In this document: positions 52,973 to 61,781 of the stretch, one piece after another
Layout of the letters: each line of letters starts with the position of its first letter
Position numbering within the stretch: the first letter of the stretch is position 1
Source of the DNA: Rhodanobacteraceae bacterium ZG21-1
Lineage (GTDB): Bacteria; Pseudomonadota; Gammaproteobacteria; Xanthomonadales; Rhodanobacteraceae
Assembly (NCBI GenBank): GCA_021390615.1
Contig: JAJEJU010000025.1
Coordinates: forward strand, 434,001 to 498,000
DNA: 64,000 nt
Direction of reading: 5' to 3'
Translations under genes and position numbers: made by a program
Notes under the pieces: model-generated
What the model saw: only the letters and a program-made list of their open reading frames with translations
Databases searched by the model: none
What the model was told of the DNA's origin: nothing

Positions 52973-53419
52973 TCAGCTTCCGCGCTTGGCGGTCGGCATC
53001 GGGCACTCGATGGTCGATCCGGACGGCTGCAGCGCGGAAAGATCCAGCACCGGCGGCTCGCCCTGCTCGCCGTCCTCGACCCAGGCGATCTTGCTCGCCA
53101 GATAACTGCGCAAGGTGAGCAGGCGTGCGGCCTGCTGATCGAGTACGGCAAGGCGCTCGCGCATCAGTTCGAGCTGGCGGGCGCCGTCCATGTGGCCGCC
53201 GTCGAACTCGTCGCGCATGGCCTGGATCTGGCGGATAGTGAAACCCAGCGCCTGCGCCATCTGGATGATCGCCGCGCGCTGCACGTCGGCGGCGTCGAAG
53301 CGCTGGTAGCGATTGCTGCCGCTGGCACCGACGCTCGGCGTCAGCAGGCCGCGCTTGACGTAGAAACGGATGGCGTCGCGGGTCAGCCCGGTGGCGCGGG
53401 AAAATTCGGCGATGAGCAT
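52973..53419 (-). CDS. MerR-family transcriptional regulator
   Basis: 148 residues from ATG 53419 (MLIAEFSRATGLTRDAIRFY); a TTG at 53428 would add three residues. The MerR helix-turn-helix, a hinge with QALGFTIRQIQAM and a dimerisation coiled coil (RERLAVLDQQAARLLTLRSYL) are visible. There is no metal-binding Cys cluster: the only Cys is in IECPMP near the C-terminus. It is divergent from an SDR gene over a promoter with MerR-type geometry. Confidence 0.9.
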   Translation of the reverse strand: MLIAEFSRATGLTRDAIRFYVKRGLLTPSVGASGSNRYQRFDAADVQRAAIIQMAQALGFTIRQIQAMRDEFDGGHMDGARQLELMRERLAVLDQQAARLLTLRSYLASKIAWVEDGEQGEPPVLDLSALQPSGSTIECPMPTAKRGS

Positions 53420-53432
53420 GACGGGCAAACGC

Positions 53433-53464
53433 TTGACTGTGGCCTATAGACCACACTTTACACT
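53433..53464 (+). promoter_or_regulatory. MerR-type promoter with long spacer and central dyad
   Basis: TTGACT (53433-53438) and TACACT (53459-53464) are separated by 20 bases, or 18 to TTTACA. The spacer contains TGTGGCCTATAGACCACA (53438-53455), a dyad with one mismatched pair. Over-long spacers with a central dyad are the signature of promoters activated by MerR-type DNA distortion, here driving the SDR gene. Confidence 0.8.
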
Positions 53465-53494
53465 AGCCGCGTATCCACCACTGGAACTCAGCCC

Positions 53495-54331
53495 ATGAAC
53501 AAGGTTGCCCTGGTCACCGGCGCGTCGTCCGGCATCGGCGAGGCCACCGTCCGGCGCCTGCTGCAGGACGGCTACGTCGTCTACGCCGCCGCCCGTCGCG
53601 TCGATCGCATGAAGCCGCTGGAGCGCGACGGCGCGCGCCTGCTCGCACTCGACCTCACCGAGGACGCCTCCATCGTGGCGGCGGCCGGGCATATCAACGC
53701 CGAGGCCGGACGGCTGGACGCCCTGGTCAACAACGCCGGCTACGGCTCCTACGGTGCGCTGGAAGACGTGCCCCTGGACGAGGCGCGGCGCCAGTTCGAG
53801 GTCAACGTGTTCGGACTGGCCCGATTGATCCAGCTGACCACGCCGATGATGCGCGCCCAGCGCAGCGGCCGCATCGTCAACATCACCTCGATCGGCGGCA
53901 AGATGCACGAGCCGCTGGGCAGCTGGTACCACGCCACCAAGTTCGCCGTCGAAGGGCTCAGCGACTGCCTGCGCATGGAACTGCAGCCGTTCGGCATCGA
54001 GGTGATCGTGGTCGAGCCCGGCGCGATCCGCACCGAATGGGGCGGCATCGCCCGGCAGAGCCTGCTCGACCGTTCCGGCCATACCGCCTATGCCGAACAG
54101 GCGCAAAGCCATGCGCGCATGCTGGCCAGCGGCGAAACCAACTCGATGGTCTCGCCGCCCTCGGTAGTCGCCGAGACCATCGCCAAGGCCTTGCGCGCGG
54201 GACGTCCGAAGACCCGCTACGCCACCGGCGGCGGCGCGCGCACCATCCTGTTCCTGCGCCGCATGCTCAGCGACCGCGGGTTCGACGGCCTGATGCGCCG
54301 CATCGAGAAGCGCCTGGCCGCGGGCGCCTGA
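53495..54331 (+). CDS. Short-chain dehydrogenase/reductase
   Basis: 278 residues of classical SDR type: VALVTGASSGIGEATV (4-19, TGxxxGxG), DALVNNAGYGSYG near 74, the catalytic Ser in INITS near 133, and YHATK near 150 (Tyr-X3-Lys). VEPGAIRTEW follows. The substrate is unknown; long-range similarity is to ketone/aldehyde reductases. It is under the MerR-type promoter upstream. Confidence 0.92.
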   Translation: MNKVALVTGASSGIGEATVRRLLQDGYVVYAAARRVDRMKPLERDGARLLALDLTEDASIVAAAGHINAEAGRLDALVNNAGYGSYGALEDVPLDEARRQFEVNVFGLARLIQLTTPMMRAQRSGRIVNITSIGGKMHEPLGSWYHATKFAVEGLSDCLRMELQPFGIEVIVVEPGAIRTEWGGIARQSLLDRSGHTAYAEQAQSHARMLASGETNSMVSPPSVVAETIAKALRAGRPKTRYATGGGARTILFLRRMLSDRGFDGLMRRIEKRLAAGA

Positions 54332-54429
54332 GCACAATCCGGCACGACGCCCGGGCGCCGGCGGCGGATGCCTTCGGCGGCCCGCTCTGCTAATTTTCGC
54401 GGACCTCGTCCAGGTCATCCAGGGAAGCC

Positions 54430-55371
54430 ATGCGCCACCTACTCCATGCGCTCGCAGTCGCCGCCTTCGCGCTGACCCTGCCGGCGCACGCCGATCCGGC
54501 CAAGGCCACGCCTACTCCCAAGGAGCTGCTGGCCAAGTCGAAGTCCGCCGAGTGGCGCACGCCGGACCCGCAGAACCTGCTCTACATGCAGCTGCCGCAG
54601 GGTCGCGTGCTGATCGAGCTGGCGCCGGACTTCGCCCCGCTGCACGCGGCGAACATCCGCCTGCTGGCGCACGAGCATTACTACGACGGCCTGGCCATCG
54701 TGCGCGTGCAAGACAATTTCGTGACGCAGTGGGATGACCCTGCCGGCGACGAAGAACACGTCGACACCAGCAAGCTGCGCCCCCTGGGCAGCGCCGCGAC
54801 CACCCTGGCGCCGGAATACACCCGCGCATGGGATCCCAAGCTGCCGTGGACCGCGCTGCCCGACGGCGACGTCTACGCGCCCCAGGTGGGCTTCAGCGAA
54901 GGCTTTCCCGCCGCCCGCAATCCCGCCGATGGCCAGGCCTGGCTGGCGCATTGCTACGGCATGGTCGGCGTCGGCCGCGACATCGATCCGCGCAGCGGCA
55001 ACGGCAGCGCGCTGTATGCGGTGATCGGCCAGGCGCCGCGCGCGCTGGACCGCAACATCGCCCTGGTCGGCCGCGTGCTGCAGGGCATGCAGTATCTGTC
55101 CGGCATTCCCCGCGGCACCGGGCCGCTGGGCTTCTACGAGAAGCCGGAGCAGCGCATCGTGATCCAGTCGGTGCGGCTGGGCTCGGACCTGCCCACCGCG
55201 CAGCGCGCGAAGATCGAGGTGCTGCGCACCGACAGCGCGACCTTCGCCGCGCTGGTCGAAGCCAAGCGGCAGCGGCGCGACGATTTCTACACCGTGCCGG
55301 CCGGCCGGCTGGACCTGTGCGGCATCAGCGCGCCGGTGCGCGAAGTGGCCGCCGCGGAGCCCGCCCATTGA
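54430..55371 (+). CDS. Exported cyclophilin-type peptidyl-prolyl isomerase
   Basis: 313 residues with a signal peptide ([14 protein letters not shown], cleavage near 21). The cyclophilin core is visible: [31 protein letters not shown] near 50-80, [22 protein letters not shown], and later [29 protein letters not shown]. An insertion of about 60 residues ([13 protein letters not shown] to SEGFPAARN) separates the two halves, as in a group of periplasmic bacterial cyclophilins. AGGGAAGCC precedes the start. It is predicted to assist protein folding in the periplasm. Confidence 0.88.
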   Translation: MRHLLHALAVAAFALTLPAHADPAKATPTPKELLAKSKSAEWRTPDPQNLLYMQLPQGRVLIELAPDFAPLHAANIRLLAHEHYYDGLAIVRVQDNFVTQWDDPAGDEEHVDTSKLRPLGSAATTLAPEYTRAWDPKLPWTALPDGDVYAPQVGFSEGFPAARNPADGQAWLAHCYGMVGVGRDIDPRSGNGSALYAVIGQAPRALDRNIALVGRVLQGMQYLSGIPRGTGPLGFYEKPEQRIVIQSVRLGSDLPTAQRAKIEVLRTDSATFAALVEAKRQRRDDFYTVPAGRLDLCGISAPVREVAAAEPAH

Positions 55372-55467
55372 TGGCGTCCGCAACATTAGGTTCAGCCGTG
55401 TCCGTTACGGTATACCCCGGCCGCGTCGGAGCGCGGCCGTCGACAGATTCAAACCGGAAGCCGTCCG

Positions 55468-56064
55468 ATGTCCGTAGGTGATGCCCTGGTCTTCTTGCGC
55501 GCCTGGTTGCGCGATCCTCGCCAGATCGGCGCCGTGGCGCCGTCGGGCCCGGCCCTGGCCAGACTGATCACCTCGCGCATCGACCACCTGGACGGGCCGG
55601 TGATCGAGCTGGGCCCCGGCACCGGCGTGTTCACCCGCGCCCTGCTCAAGCGCGGCGTGCCGCAGCACCGCCTGGCCCTGATCGAGGCCGATCCGGAATT
55701 CGCCGGCAAGCTTTCGCGGCGCTATCCCGGCCTGCGCGTGCTGCGCATGGACGCCGCCCAGCTCGGCCAGACCGGCCAGCTGTTCGACGACGAGAACGGC
55801 GCCAGCGCGGTGGTCAGCGGCCTGCCGATGCTGTCGCTGGCGCCCGAGCAGGTCAAGGCGATTGTGCACGGCGCCTTCGACCGGCAGCTGCGCCACGATG
55901 GCGTGTTCTACCAGTTCACCTACGGCCTGCGCTGCCCGCTGCGGCCGGCGCTGCTGGACCAGCTCGGCCTGGAAGCACATTTGATCGGCCGCACCTGGCG
56001 CAACCTGCCGCCCGCCTCGGTGTTCCGCATCTCGCGCCGCCAGCGCGCGCACGTCGAGGCCTGA
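55468..56064 (+). CDS. SAM-dependent methyltransferase, phospholipid N-methyltransferase-like
   Basis: 198 residues. FLRAWLRDPRQIGAVAPSGPALARLIT at the start and GPVIELGPGTGVFTRALLKRGV (about 43-64) are characteristic of PmtA-type phospholipid methyltransferases, which are related to KsgA/Erm enzymes. LSGLPMLSL-like VSGLPMLSL near 115 replaces the NPPY motif of the nucleic-acid enzymes. It may methylate phosphatidylethanolamine, but the family also has uncharacterised members. Single gene, followed by about 500 bases without genes. Confidence 0.78.
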   Translation: MSVGDALVFLRAWLRDPRQIGAVAPSGPALARLITSRIDHLDGPVIELGPGTGVFTRALLKRGVPQHRLALIEADPEFAGKLSRRYPGLRVLRMDAAQLGQTGQLFDDENGASAVVSGLPMLSLAPEQVKAIVHGAFDRQLRHDGVFYQFTYGLRCPLRPALLDQLGLEAHLIGRTWRNLPPASVFRISRRQRAHVEA

Positions 56065-56582
56065 GCCGCGGCTCAGCCCTGCGGGCGAGACTCCAAAGCA
56101 TCCGAGGACAATTGGCGCGCGCAGAGGCCCTATCGAGAGGCCAGCGGACAGCTGTCCGCGAAAGCGAAAGCCCCGACAGGGCCAGGACTTCGTGGAGTCC
56201 GCCATGACCAAGGATCGCTCCTCGGCAGCGGCTTCTCCGGGCGCGAGCATGGTCGGCGTCGAGAGAGGCGATTTCATGCGGCCCGCGCAAACGATTGGCG
56301 CAGACCGTACGAGCACGCGCCAGTGCATGCCGACGCATCGGCGCGTGACGACTCCTGCCTGAACCTGTGACGCCGCAGCGCACGACTCGCTCGTAGCTGC
56401 CATGCGGCCCGCATCTTTCCCTGTGCGCCACGCCGCCGGCCCGGCCTGCGCCACAAGCCGCACCCTGACAAACCGGGATGCGGGGGACAGGCTTCGAACA
56501 GACGCGCGGGAAAAGCCGGTGGCTTAGGTCTGTGCGCGGACGAGTGGCCGCACCGCCAAGCCACTGAGCCGACCCGCCGGGC
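56065..56582. other. Non-coding stretch with one perfect palindrome
   Basis: 518 bases with no supported gene, between convergent genes. GCGGACAGCTGTCCGC at 56144-56159 is a perfect 16-bp palindrome, 80 bases beyond the methyltransferase stop; it could be a terminator stem without a loop or a protein-binding site. Confidence 0.5.
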
Positions 56583-58490
56583 CTAGCGATAGCCGGCCGC
56601 CTGCAGCTCGAACAATTCGGCGTAATGGCGGCCGGCGGCGAGCAGTTCGTCGTGGCTGCCCATCTCCTCGACCTGGCCGTGCTCGAGCACCATGATGCGG
56701 TCGGCCATGCGCACGGTGGAAAAACGGTGCGAGATGATCACCGCGGTCTTGCCGCGCGACAGTTCCTTGAAGCGCTGGAACACCTCGAACTCCGAACGCG
56801 CGTCCAGCGCCGCAGTGGGCTCGTCGAGGATCAGCAGCTGCGCGTCGCGCATGTAGGCGCGGGCGATGGCGATCTTCTGCCATTCGCCGCCGGAGAGATC
56901 CACGCCGTTCTTGAACAGCTTGCCCAGGGTCTGCCCGTAGCCCTTGGGCAGGCGCCCGATCACCTCGTCGGCGGTGCTGCGCTGCGCCGCGTCGACGATG
57001 CGCTCGCGGTTCTCGCGCGCGTCGATGCGGCCCACCGCGATATTGTCCGAGGCGTCGAAGTTGTAGCGCACGAAGTCCTGGAAGATCACTCCGATATTGG
57101 CGCGCAGCTCGGCCAGGTCGTATTCCTGCAGCGGATGGCCGTCGAGCAGGATGCGCCCTTCGTCCGGGTCGTACAGCCGCGCCAGCAGCTTCACCACGGT
57201 GGTCTTGCCGGCGCCGTTCTCGCCGACCAGGGCGAGCACCTCGCCTGCGCGCAAAGTGAAATGGAGATGGCGCACCGCCCAGCGCTCGGCGTCCGGATAG
57301 CGAAAGCCCACGTCCTCGAACACGAAGCCTTCGCGCAGCGGATTCGGAAACGGGCGCGGCGAGGCCGGCGAGAGGATCTCCGGCGTGATGCGGAAGAACG
57401 AGAACAAGTCGTCCAGATACAGCGCCTGGCCGGCGACCTGCGAGAAGCCGACCAGCAAGGTCTCCAGCAGGTTGCGCAGGCGCCGGAACGAGGCGGACAG
57501 GAAGGTCAGGTCGCCGATGCTGAAATCGCCGCGCACGGTGCGGAAGGCGATGATCGCGTAGGCCGCGTAGTAGCCCAGCGTGCCGATGGTGGTGAACAGT
57601 CCGCCCCAGCCGGCGCGGCGCAGAGCGACCAGGCGGTTGGCGCGATAGATCGATTGCGACAGCGTGCGATAGCGCTCGATCAGGAAATCGTCCAGCGCGA
57701 AGCTCTTCACTTCCTTGGCGTTCTGCGCGGTGGCGCCGATGTAGCGCAGGTAGTCCAGCTCGCGCCGCTCCGCCGTCCACTGATAATTCACCGCGTAGCT
57801 CTGCGCATTGAAATGGAACTCGCCCACGAAGGCCGGCACCAGGGCGACCAGCAGCAGCACGATGAGCCACGGCGCATACACCATCAGGCCTACCGCGAAG
57901 CTGACGATGGTGACGCTGTCCTGCGCCTGGCCGAGCAGCTGCGACAGCAAGGTGCTGCGGCCGGCCACCTGGCGGCGCGCGCGATCGAGCTGGTCCTGCA
58001 GGTCGGCGTCCTCGAAATCCTCCAGATCGAGCGAAGCCGCATGCCGCATCAGCTCCACGCTGGTGCGGTTGGCGTACTGCTCGGACAACAAGGCGTCGAT
58101 CATCGACACTACCCGGCCGAGCAGGTCGTTGCCGATCGCCAGCGCGAACTCCAGCAGCAGCAGCCCCCACAGGTGCGACAGCACGCCGGCATGCAGCCAG
58201 GCATCCAGGTCGGCATGGTGGCCGCCGCTGCGCAGCAGGCGGGTCACCTCGTCGATGATCAGCTTGCCCACATACAGCGTCGCCACCGGCAGCAGGGCGC
58301 GCACCAGTCGCAGCACGATGGTGCCCACACTGAGCAGCGGACTGGTGCGCCAGATGCTGCGCAGGAACGGCGGCAGGTTGCGCAATGCGGCGAAGCGCTC
58401 GCGCAGCGTCTTCGGCGGCGGCGGCTCGTGGCGGCCGCCTGCTCCCTGGCCCGGCGCGGTGCGGCCGCCCATGCTGTATTGACGCGGCAT
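56583..58490 (-). CDS. ABC transporter, fused membrane and ATPase domains
   Basis: 635 residues from ATG 58490 (GGGAGG four bases upstream). About six hydrophobic helices occupy residues 45-345, then the ATPase domain: Walker A GENGAGKTT near 415, Q-loop FQDF near 462, signature LSGGEWQK near 525, Walker B LLILDEPTAALD near 545 and the His switch ISHRFS near 582. It is an exporter-type half transporter that must dimerise, similar to YojI/MsbA-like permeases. The substrate is unknown. It follows the DUF4349 lipoprotein gene in the same orientation 77 bases downstream, so the two may be cotranscribed. Confidence 0.92.
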   Translation of the reverse strand: MPRQYSMGGRTAPGQGAGGRHEPPPPKTLRERFAALRNLPPFLRSIWRTSPLLSVGTIVLRLVRALLPVATLYVGKLIIDEVTRLLRSGGHHADLDAWLHAGVLSHLWGLLLLEFALAIGNDLLGRVVSMIDALLSEQYANRTSVELMRHAASLDLEDFEDADLQDQLDRARRQVAGRSTLLSQLLGQAQDSVTIVSFAVGLMVYAPWLIVLLLVALVPAFVGEFHFNAQSYAVNYQWTAERRELDYLRYIGATAQNAKEVKSFALDDFLIERYRTLSQSIYRANRLVALRRAGWGGLFTTIGTLGYYAAYAIIAFRTVRGDFSIGDLTFLSASFRRLRNLLETLLVGFSQVAGQALYLDDLFSFFRITPEILSPASPRPFPNPLREGFVFEDVGFRYPDAERWAVRHLHFTLRAGEVLALVGENGAGKTTVVKLLARLYDPDEGRILLDGHPLQEYDLAELRANIGVIFQDFVRYNFDASDNIAVGRIDARENRERIVDAAQRSTADEVIGRLPKGYGQTLGKLFKNGVDLSGGEWQKIAIARAYMRDAQLLILDEPTAALDARSEFEVFQRFKELSRGKTAVIISHRFSTVRMADRIMVLEHGQVEEMGSHDELLAAGRHYAELFELQAAGYR

Positions 58491-58567
58491 CGCGCCTCCC
58501 TGGATCCGGCGAAGGCGAAGCATGCCACGCACCACCCGCCCTCGCACGGGCGGCGCGCCAATCTGCC

Positions 58568-59356
58568 TCAGTCGCTGGCGCGGCGGCGCCCCACGGCCTT
58601 GCGCCACAGCCAGCGCCACAGCAGCAGCAAGGGGAAGGCGAGGATCAGGAACGGCAGGCCGTAGCTGAGCGCGTTCAAGGCCGAGCTGGTGCCTTCGGTG
58701 AGGTTGTCGAGCATCTCGGCGAACGACACGCGGATGCGGCTGCTGCGCGAATCCACATCCTGCGGCAGAAAGTCCAGATTCAGCAGATTGGTGTTGACCC
58801 GATGCTGCTGCATCGCCGCGGTGCCTTGCAGGGACTGCAGTTGGCTTTCCAGCTCCGCCTGCTCCTTGCCGAGGGTGATCAGATCGCCCACGCCGATGTC
58901 GTGCCGTGCCGCCAGTTCGCTCAGCCGCTGCTGCTGCGCCTGCAGCAGGGCCTGCTGGCGCTGGTTGTCGCCGATGGCGTCGGCCAGGTCCTCTGCATTG
59001 ATGCTGCGCGAGCCGACGCTGCCCCCCTGCGCCGCCAGCCGCACCAGCGGCTCCACCCCATCCGGCACGATGCGCAGGCTCAGCGCGGCCCGCCCGTCGC
59101 CCTGCTCCAGGTGCAGGACGTTGCAGGCGCCGAAGCGAGCCTGCTCGCAGGCCTCACGCGCGGCGTCGAGGCGCGCCGCGATGTCCGCCTGCGGCAGCAG
59201 CAGGCGAATCTGCTGCTCGTAGGCGAGCATCGAGCCGGCATGCTGCTTCTCCCCCTGCGCCGGTCCGGCCGGCGCAGCTTCCTGCTTCTTTCCGCAACCG
59301 GCCAGCAGCAGCGCTGCCAAGGCCAGCATCCATGCCATCCCCATCCTCGTCCGCAT
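58568..59356 (-). CDS. DUF4349-type lipoprotein
   Basis: 262 residues from ATG 59356 (GGGGAG eight bases upstream). The N-terminus is a lipoprotein signal with LLLAGCGKK, Cys near 21. The middle is an alpha/beta region with a predicted coiled coil (QRQQALLQAQQQRLSELAARHD and ELESQLQSLQG), and the C-terminus has one membrane helix (YGLPFLILAFPLLLLWRWLW) followed by basic residues. That layout is typical of DUF4349 proteins, of unknown function. It is divergent from the His-rich PadR gene, so their promoters share 125 bases. Confidence 0.78.
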   Translation of the reverse strand: MRTRMGMAWMLALAALLLAGCGKKQEAAPAGPAQGEKQHAGSMLAYEQQIRLLLPQADIAARLDAAREACEQARFGACNVLHLEQGDGRAALSLRIVPDGVEPLVRLAAQGGSVGSRSINAEDLADAIGDNQRQQALLQAQQQRLSELAARHDIGVGDLITLGKEQAELESQLQSLQGTAAMQQHRVNTNLLNLDFLPQDVDSRSSRIRVSFAEMLDNLTEGTSSALNALSYGLPFLILAFPLLLLWRWLWRKAVGRRRASD

Positions 59357-59438
59357 GCCGCGCACTCCCCGGTTGGTCCACGCCGGCATCCTAGCGCGGA
59401 ATCCGGCGGTCGCCAGCCGCTTGCATTCGATATGATTT

Positions 59439-59471
59439 CGATATATCGTTTTCTTCAATTTCGATATATCG
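59439..59471. promoter_or_regulatory. Two CGATATATCG palindromes, candidate metal-PadR (NfeR/YqjI-type) operators
   Basis: CGATATATCG occurs at 59439-59448 and 59462-59471, 23 bp apart, each preceded by TTT; a half site CGATAT lies at 59428-59433. Both are directly upstream of the His-rich PadR start (59482). YqjI of E. coli is known to bind inverted repeats in its own promoter and that of the ferric reductase. Confidence 0.8.
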
Positions 59472-59481
59472 GAAACATATC

Positions 59482-60216
59482 ATGAGAATGCATCACCTGT
59501 TCCATCGCACCATGGACCGCCTGCATCGGCACCATCACGACCGCTTCGGCTACCACCAGCACGGCGGCTATGGCCCTGGCCCCGGCGGCGACCACGACTA
59601 CGAAGGCTGGGCCGGCGACGAGCGTGGCCATGCGCACTGGCACGCCTGGCAGGCGATCGGCCGCGGCCGCCATCGGCACGATCACGGCGACGGCTTCGGC
59701 GACATGGGCGGCTGGAACGATCTGCGCGGCGGCGGCAGGCGCGGCGGCGGCCGCATGTTCGGCCATGGCGACCTGAAGCTGCTGCTGCTGGCCTTGATCG
59801 AGCAGCAGCCGCGCCACGGCTACGAACTGATCCGCATGATCGAAGACATGTTCCACGGCCACTACACGCCCAGCCCGGGCGCGATCTACCCCACCCTCAC
59901 CATGCTCGAGGAAATGGGCTACGCCGAAGTCCAGCTCGAACAGGGCGGGCGCAAGCTGTACGCCATCACCGAAGCCGGCCGCGAATTCCTGGAGCAGAAC
60001 CGCGATGCGGTGGACGCGGTCAATGCGCGCACCGAGCACAGCGCGCGCATGGCCGCCAAGATGGCCGCGCCGATGGCGGTACGCAAGGCCATGCATGCGC
60101 TCAAGCACGCCGTGCTGATGCGCGGCGCCGACTGGAGCAAGGCCGAGGCGCAGCGCATCGCCACGATCCTGGAGCGCGCCGCGGCGGAGATCGCCACCGG
60201 GCCGCGCGAGGACTGA
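59482..60216 (+). CDS. His-rich PadR-family metal-sensing regulator (YqjI/NfeR-like)
   Basis: 244 residues. The first 95 residues are extraordinarily rich in His, Gly and Asp (more than fifteen His), then a PadR winged helix: GDLKLLLLALIEQQPRHGYELIRMIEDM, SPGAIYPTLTMLEEMGYAEVQ and GGRKLYAITEAGREFL. E. coli YqjI (NfeR) has the same build; its metal-loaded N-terminus responds to nickel and iron and controls the ferric reductase YqjH (NfeF). A homologue of that reductase is encoded 625 bases downstream with one gene between, which strongly supports the assignment. Confidence 0.88.
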   Translation: MRMHHLFHRTMDRLHRHHHDRFGYHQHGGYGPGPGGDHDYEGWAGDERGHAHWHAWQAIGRGRHRHDHGDGFGDMGGWNDLRGGGRRGGGRMFGHGDLKLLLLALIEQQPRHGYELIRMIEDMFHGHYTPSPGAIYPTLTMLEEMGYAEVQLEQGGRKLYAITEAGREFLEQNRDAVDAVNARTEHSARMAAKMAAPMAVRKAMHALKHAVLMRGADWSKAEAQRIATILERAAAEIATGPRED

Positions 60217-60273
60217 GTGCCGCTGCCCCGTACCGACGGCCACGCGGCAGGCGAACGAACCCGAAGGAGCACG

Positions 60274-60813
60274 ATGCTCATGCACCATCCCGCGAGCGAG
60301 CCCGACCGCGCGGACTGGCAGGCGCGCTGCGCCGCGCACGGCCTGTCGATGACCGCGCCGCGGCGAGCGATCCTCGCCGCCCTGCTGGAGCTGGAGCAGC
60401 CCGGCGACGCGGTGACCCTGCTGCAGGCGACCAAGCGCCATCACCCAGGCGCGCAGATCGGTACGGTGTACCGCTTCCTGCGCGAGCTGGAGCGTGCCGG
60501 CCTGGCCCGCGCCTGGGCCCAGCCACACGGACGCATGCGCTGGCAGCTGCAGGCGACGGCGCCGCCGACTCCATCGGCGACCGGCGAAGTACACGGCCTG
60601 TTGCAGCAGGTGCAGACCCTGCTGCGCGAGCTGGATCGGCTCGGCCTGGCCGAGTCGCTGCTGGCGCCGCCGGTCGTGCCACGCCAGGCCGGCCATGCGC
60701 TGGAGCTGCTCGGGCGCATCGCCGAGCAACTCGGCTATCAGCTGCTGCCGGCAGCGGCGACTTCGTCGATACACGAGCCGCCCACGCTGGCCCCGTCATT
60801 CTCCGCGTATTAG
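60274..60813 (+). CDS. Degenerate Fur-family protein lacking the metal-binding C-terminus
   Basis: 179 residues from ATG 60274 (AAGGAG four bases upstream); ATG 60280 is an alternative. Residues about 15-90 have the Fur winged helix: LSMTAPRRAILAALLELEQPGDAVTLLQATKRHHPGAQIGTVYRFLRELERAGLAR (TVYR and LxxAGL are diagnostic, written here in parts). The second half lacks the HHHDH and CxxC metal sites of Fur/Zur/PerR; only one Cys is present in the protein. It is placed between the metal-PadR and ferric reductase genes with gaps of 57 and 28 bases. Its role, if any, in iron control is inference; it may bind DNA without sensing metal. Confidence 0.75.
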   Translation: MLMHHPASEPDRADWQARCAAHGLSMTAPRRAILAALLELEQPGDAVTLLQATKRHHPGAQIGTVYRFLRELERAGLARAWAQPHGRMRWQLQATAPPTPSATGEVHGLLQQVQTLLRELDRLGLAESLLAPPVVPRQAGHALELLGRIAEQLGYQLLPAAATSSIHEPPTLAPSFSAY

Positions 60814-60841
60814 CGGCCATTCCCTTGTCCGAGGTAAGCCC

Positions 60842-61636
60842 ATGACGCTTCACCAACACCGCGGCGTGCGCCATCAAGTCGTGTTCCGCACGCTTGAGGT
60901 CCTGCGCGTCGAACGCCTGACGCCGCACATGCAACGCATCACCTTCGGCGGCGAAGCGCTACGCGGCTTCATCAGCGCTGCGCCGGACGATCACGTCAAA
61001 CTGTTTTTCCCCAATAGCCGCGGCGAGCTGGTAACGCCGACGCTGGGGCCGAACGGTCCGGAATATCCGCCCGGCCGCGAACCGTCGCCGATGCGCGACT
61101 ACACCCCGCGCCGCCACGATGCCGACGCCAACGAACTGGTGGTGGACTTCGTGCTGCACGGCGACGGCCCCGCCTCGAGCTGGGCCGAGCAGGCGCAGCC
61201 CGGCCAGCGCCTCGGCGCCGGCGGTCCGCGCGGTTCCTTCGTGGTCGCCGACGACTACGACCGCTACGTGCTGATCGGCGACGAGACCGCGCTGCCGGCG
61301 GTCGGCCGCTGGCTGGAAGAAATGCCTGCAGGCGCCCGCGCCCAGGTCCTGCTGGAAATTCCCGGCGCCGCCGATCGCCAGGCGCTGAGTTCGCGGGCCC
61401 ATCTCGACCTTGCATGGTTCGAGCGCGACGGGCGCGACGGCGCTGCCAGCGATCTGCTCGAACAGGGCTTGCGCGCGCTGCCCGCCACCGAGGGCGACAG
61501 CTTCTACTGGATCGCCACCGAATCGCGCCGCGCGCGTGCGATGCGCCAGTTTTTGAACCTGGAGCTGGGCGTGCCCAAGGAATCCGTCCGCGCCACCGGC
61601 TACTGGAAGAGCGGCGAAGACGACGAGGACGATTGA
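60842..61636 (+). CDS. Siderophore-interacting FAD protein, ferric-siderophore reductase (NfeF/ViuB-like)
   Basis: 264 residues from ATG 60842. LTPHMQRITFGGEALRGFISAAPDDHVKLFFP, the FAD-binding MRDYTPRR (RxYT near 81) and FVLHGDGPASSWAEQAQPGQRLGAGGPRGSF match the SIP FAD domain. ETALPAVGRWLEEMP and FYWIATESRRARAMRQFL, YWKSGEDDEDD are the SIP C-terminal domain. These NAD(P)H-flavin enzymes reduce Fe(III)-siderophores to release iron. It fits as the cytoplasmic end of uptake of the siderophore encoded at 5974-16407, and as the target of the adjacent PadR. Confidence 0.92.
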   Translation: MTLHQHRGVRHQVVFRTLEVLRVERLTPHMQRITFGGEALRGFISAAPDDHVKLFFPNSRGELVTPTLGPNGPEYPPGREPSPMRDYTPRRHDADANELVVDFVLHGDGPASSWAEQAQPGQRLGAGGPRGSFVVADDYDRYVLIGDETALPAVGRWLEEMPAGARAQVLLEIPGAADRQALSSRAHLDLAWFERDGRDGAASDLLEQGLRALPATEGDSFYWIATESRRARAMRQFLNLELGVPKESVRATGYWKSGEDDEDD

Positions 61637-61781
61637 GCCGTCGTCCGTTGCTTGTGTCCCGCCGCATGAATCCGCGCTGAGCAAAAAGCCGCTTTCACCA
61701 CACAATCTTGCCGTTTGATCGGGTATTGCTGCTCCATCGGCCAGCCGGACCGGCGCGGCCCACGGTGGAGGGAACGGCACG

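Noticed and set aside
60274-60813. The true Fur regulator of the Fur box at 5918
   Set aside because: The protein lacks the His/Cys metal sites required for Fe-Fur; the functional Fur gene is probably elsewhere in the genome.
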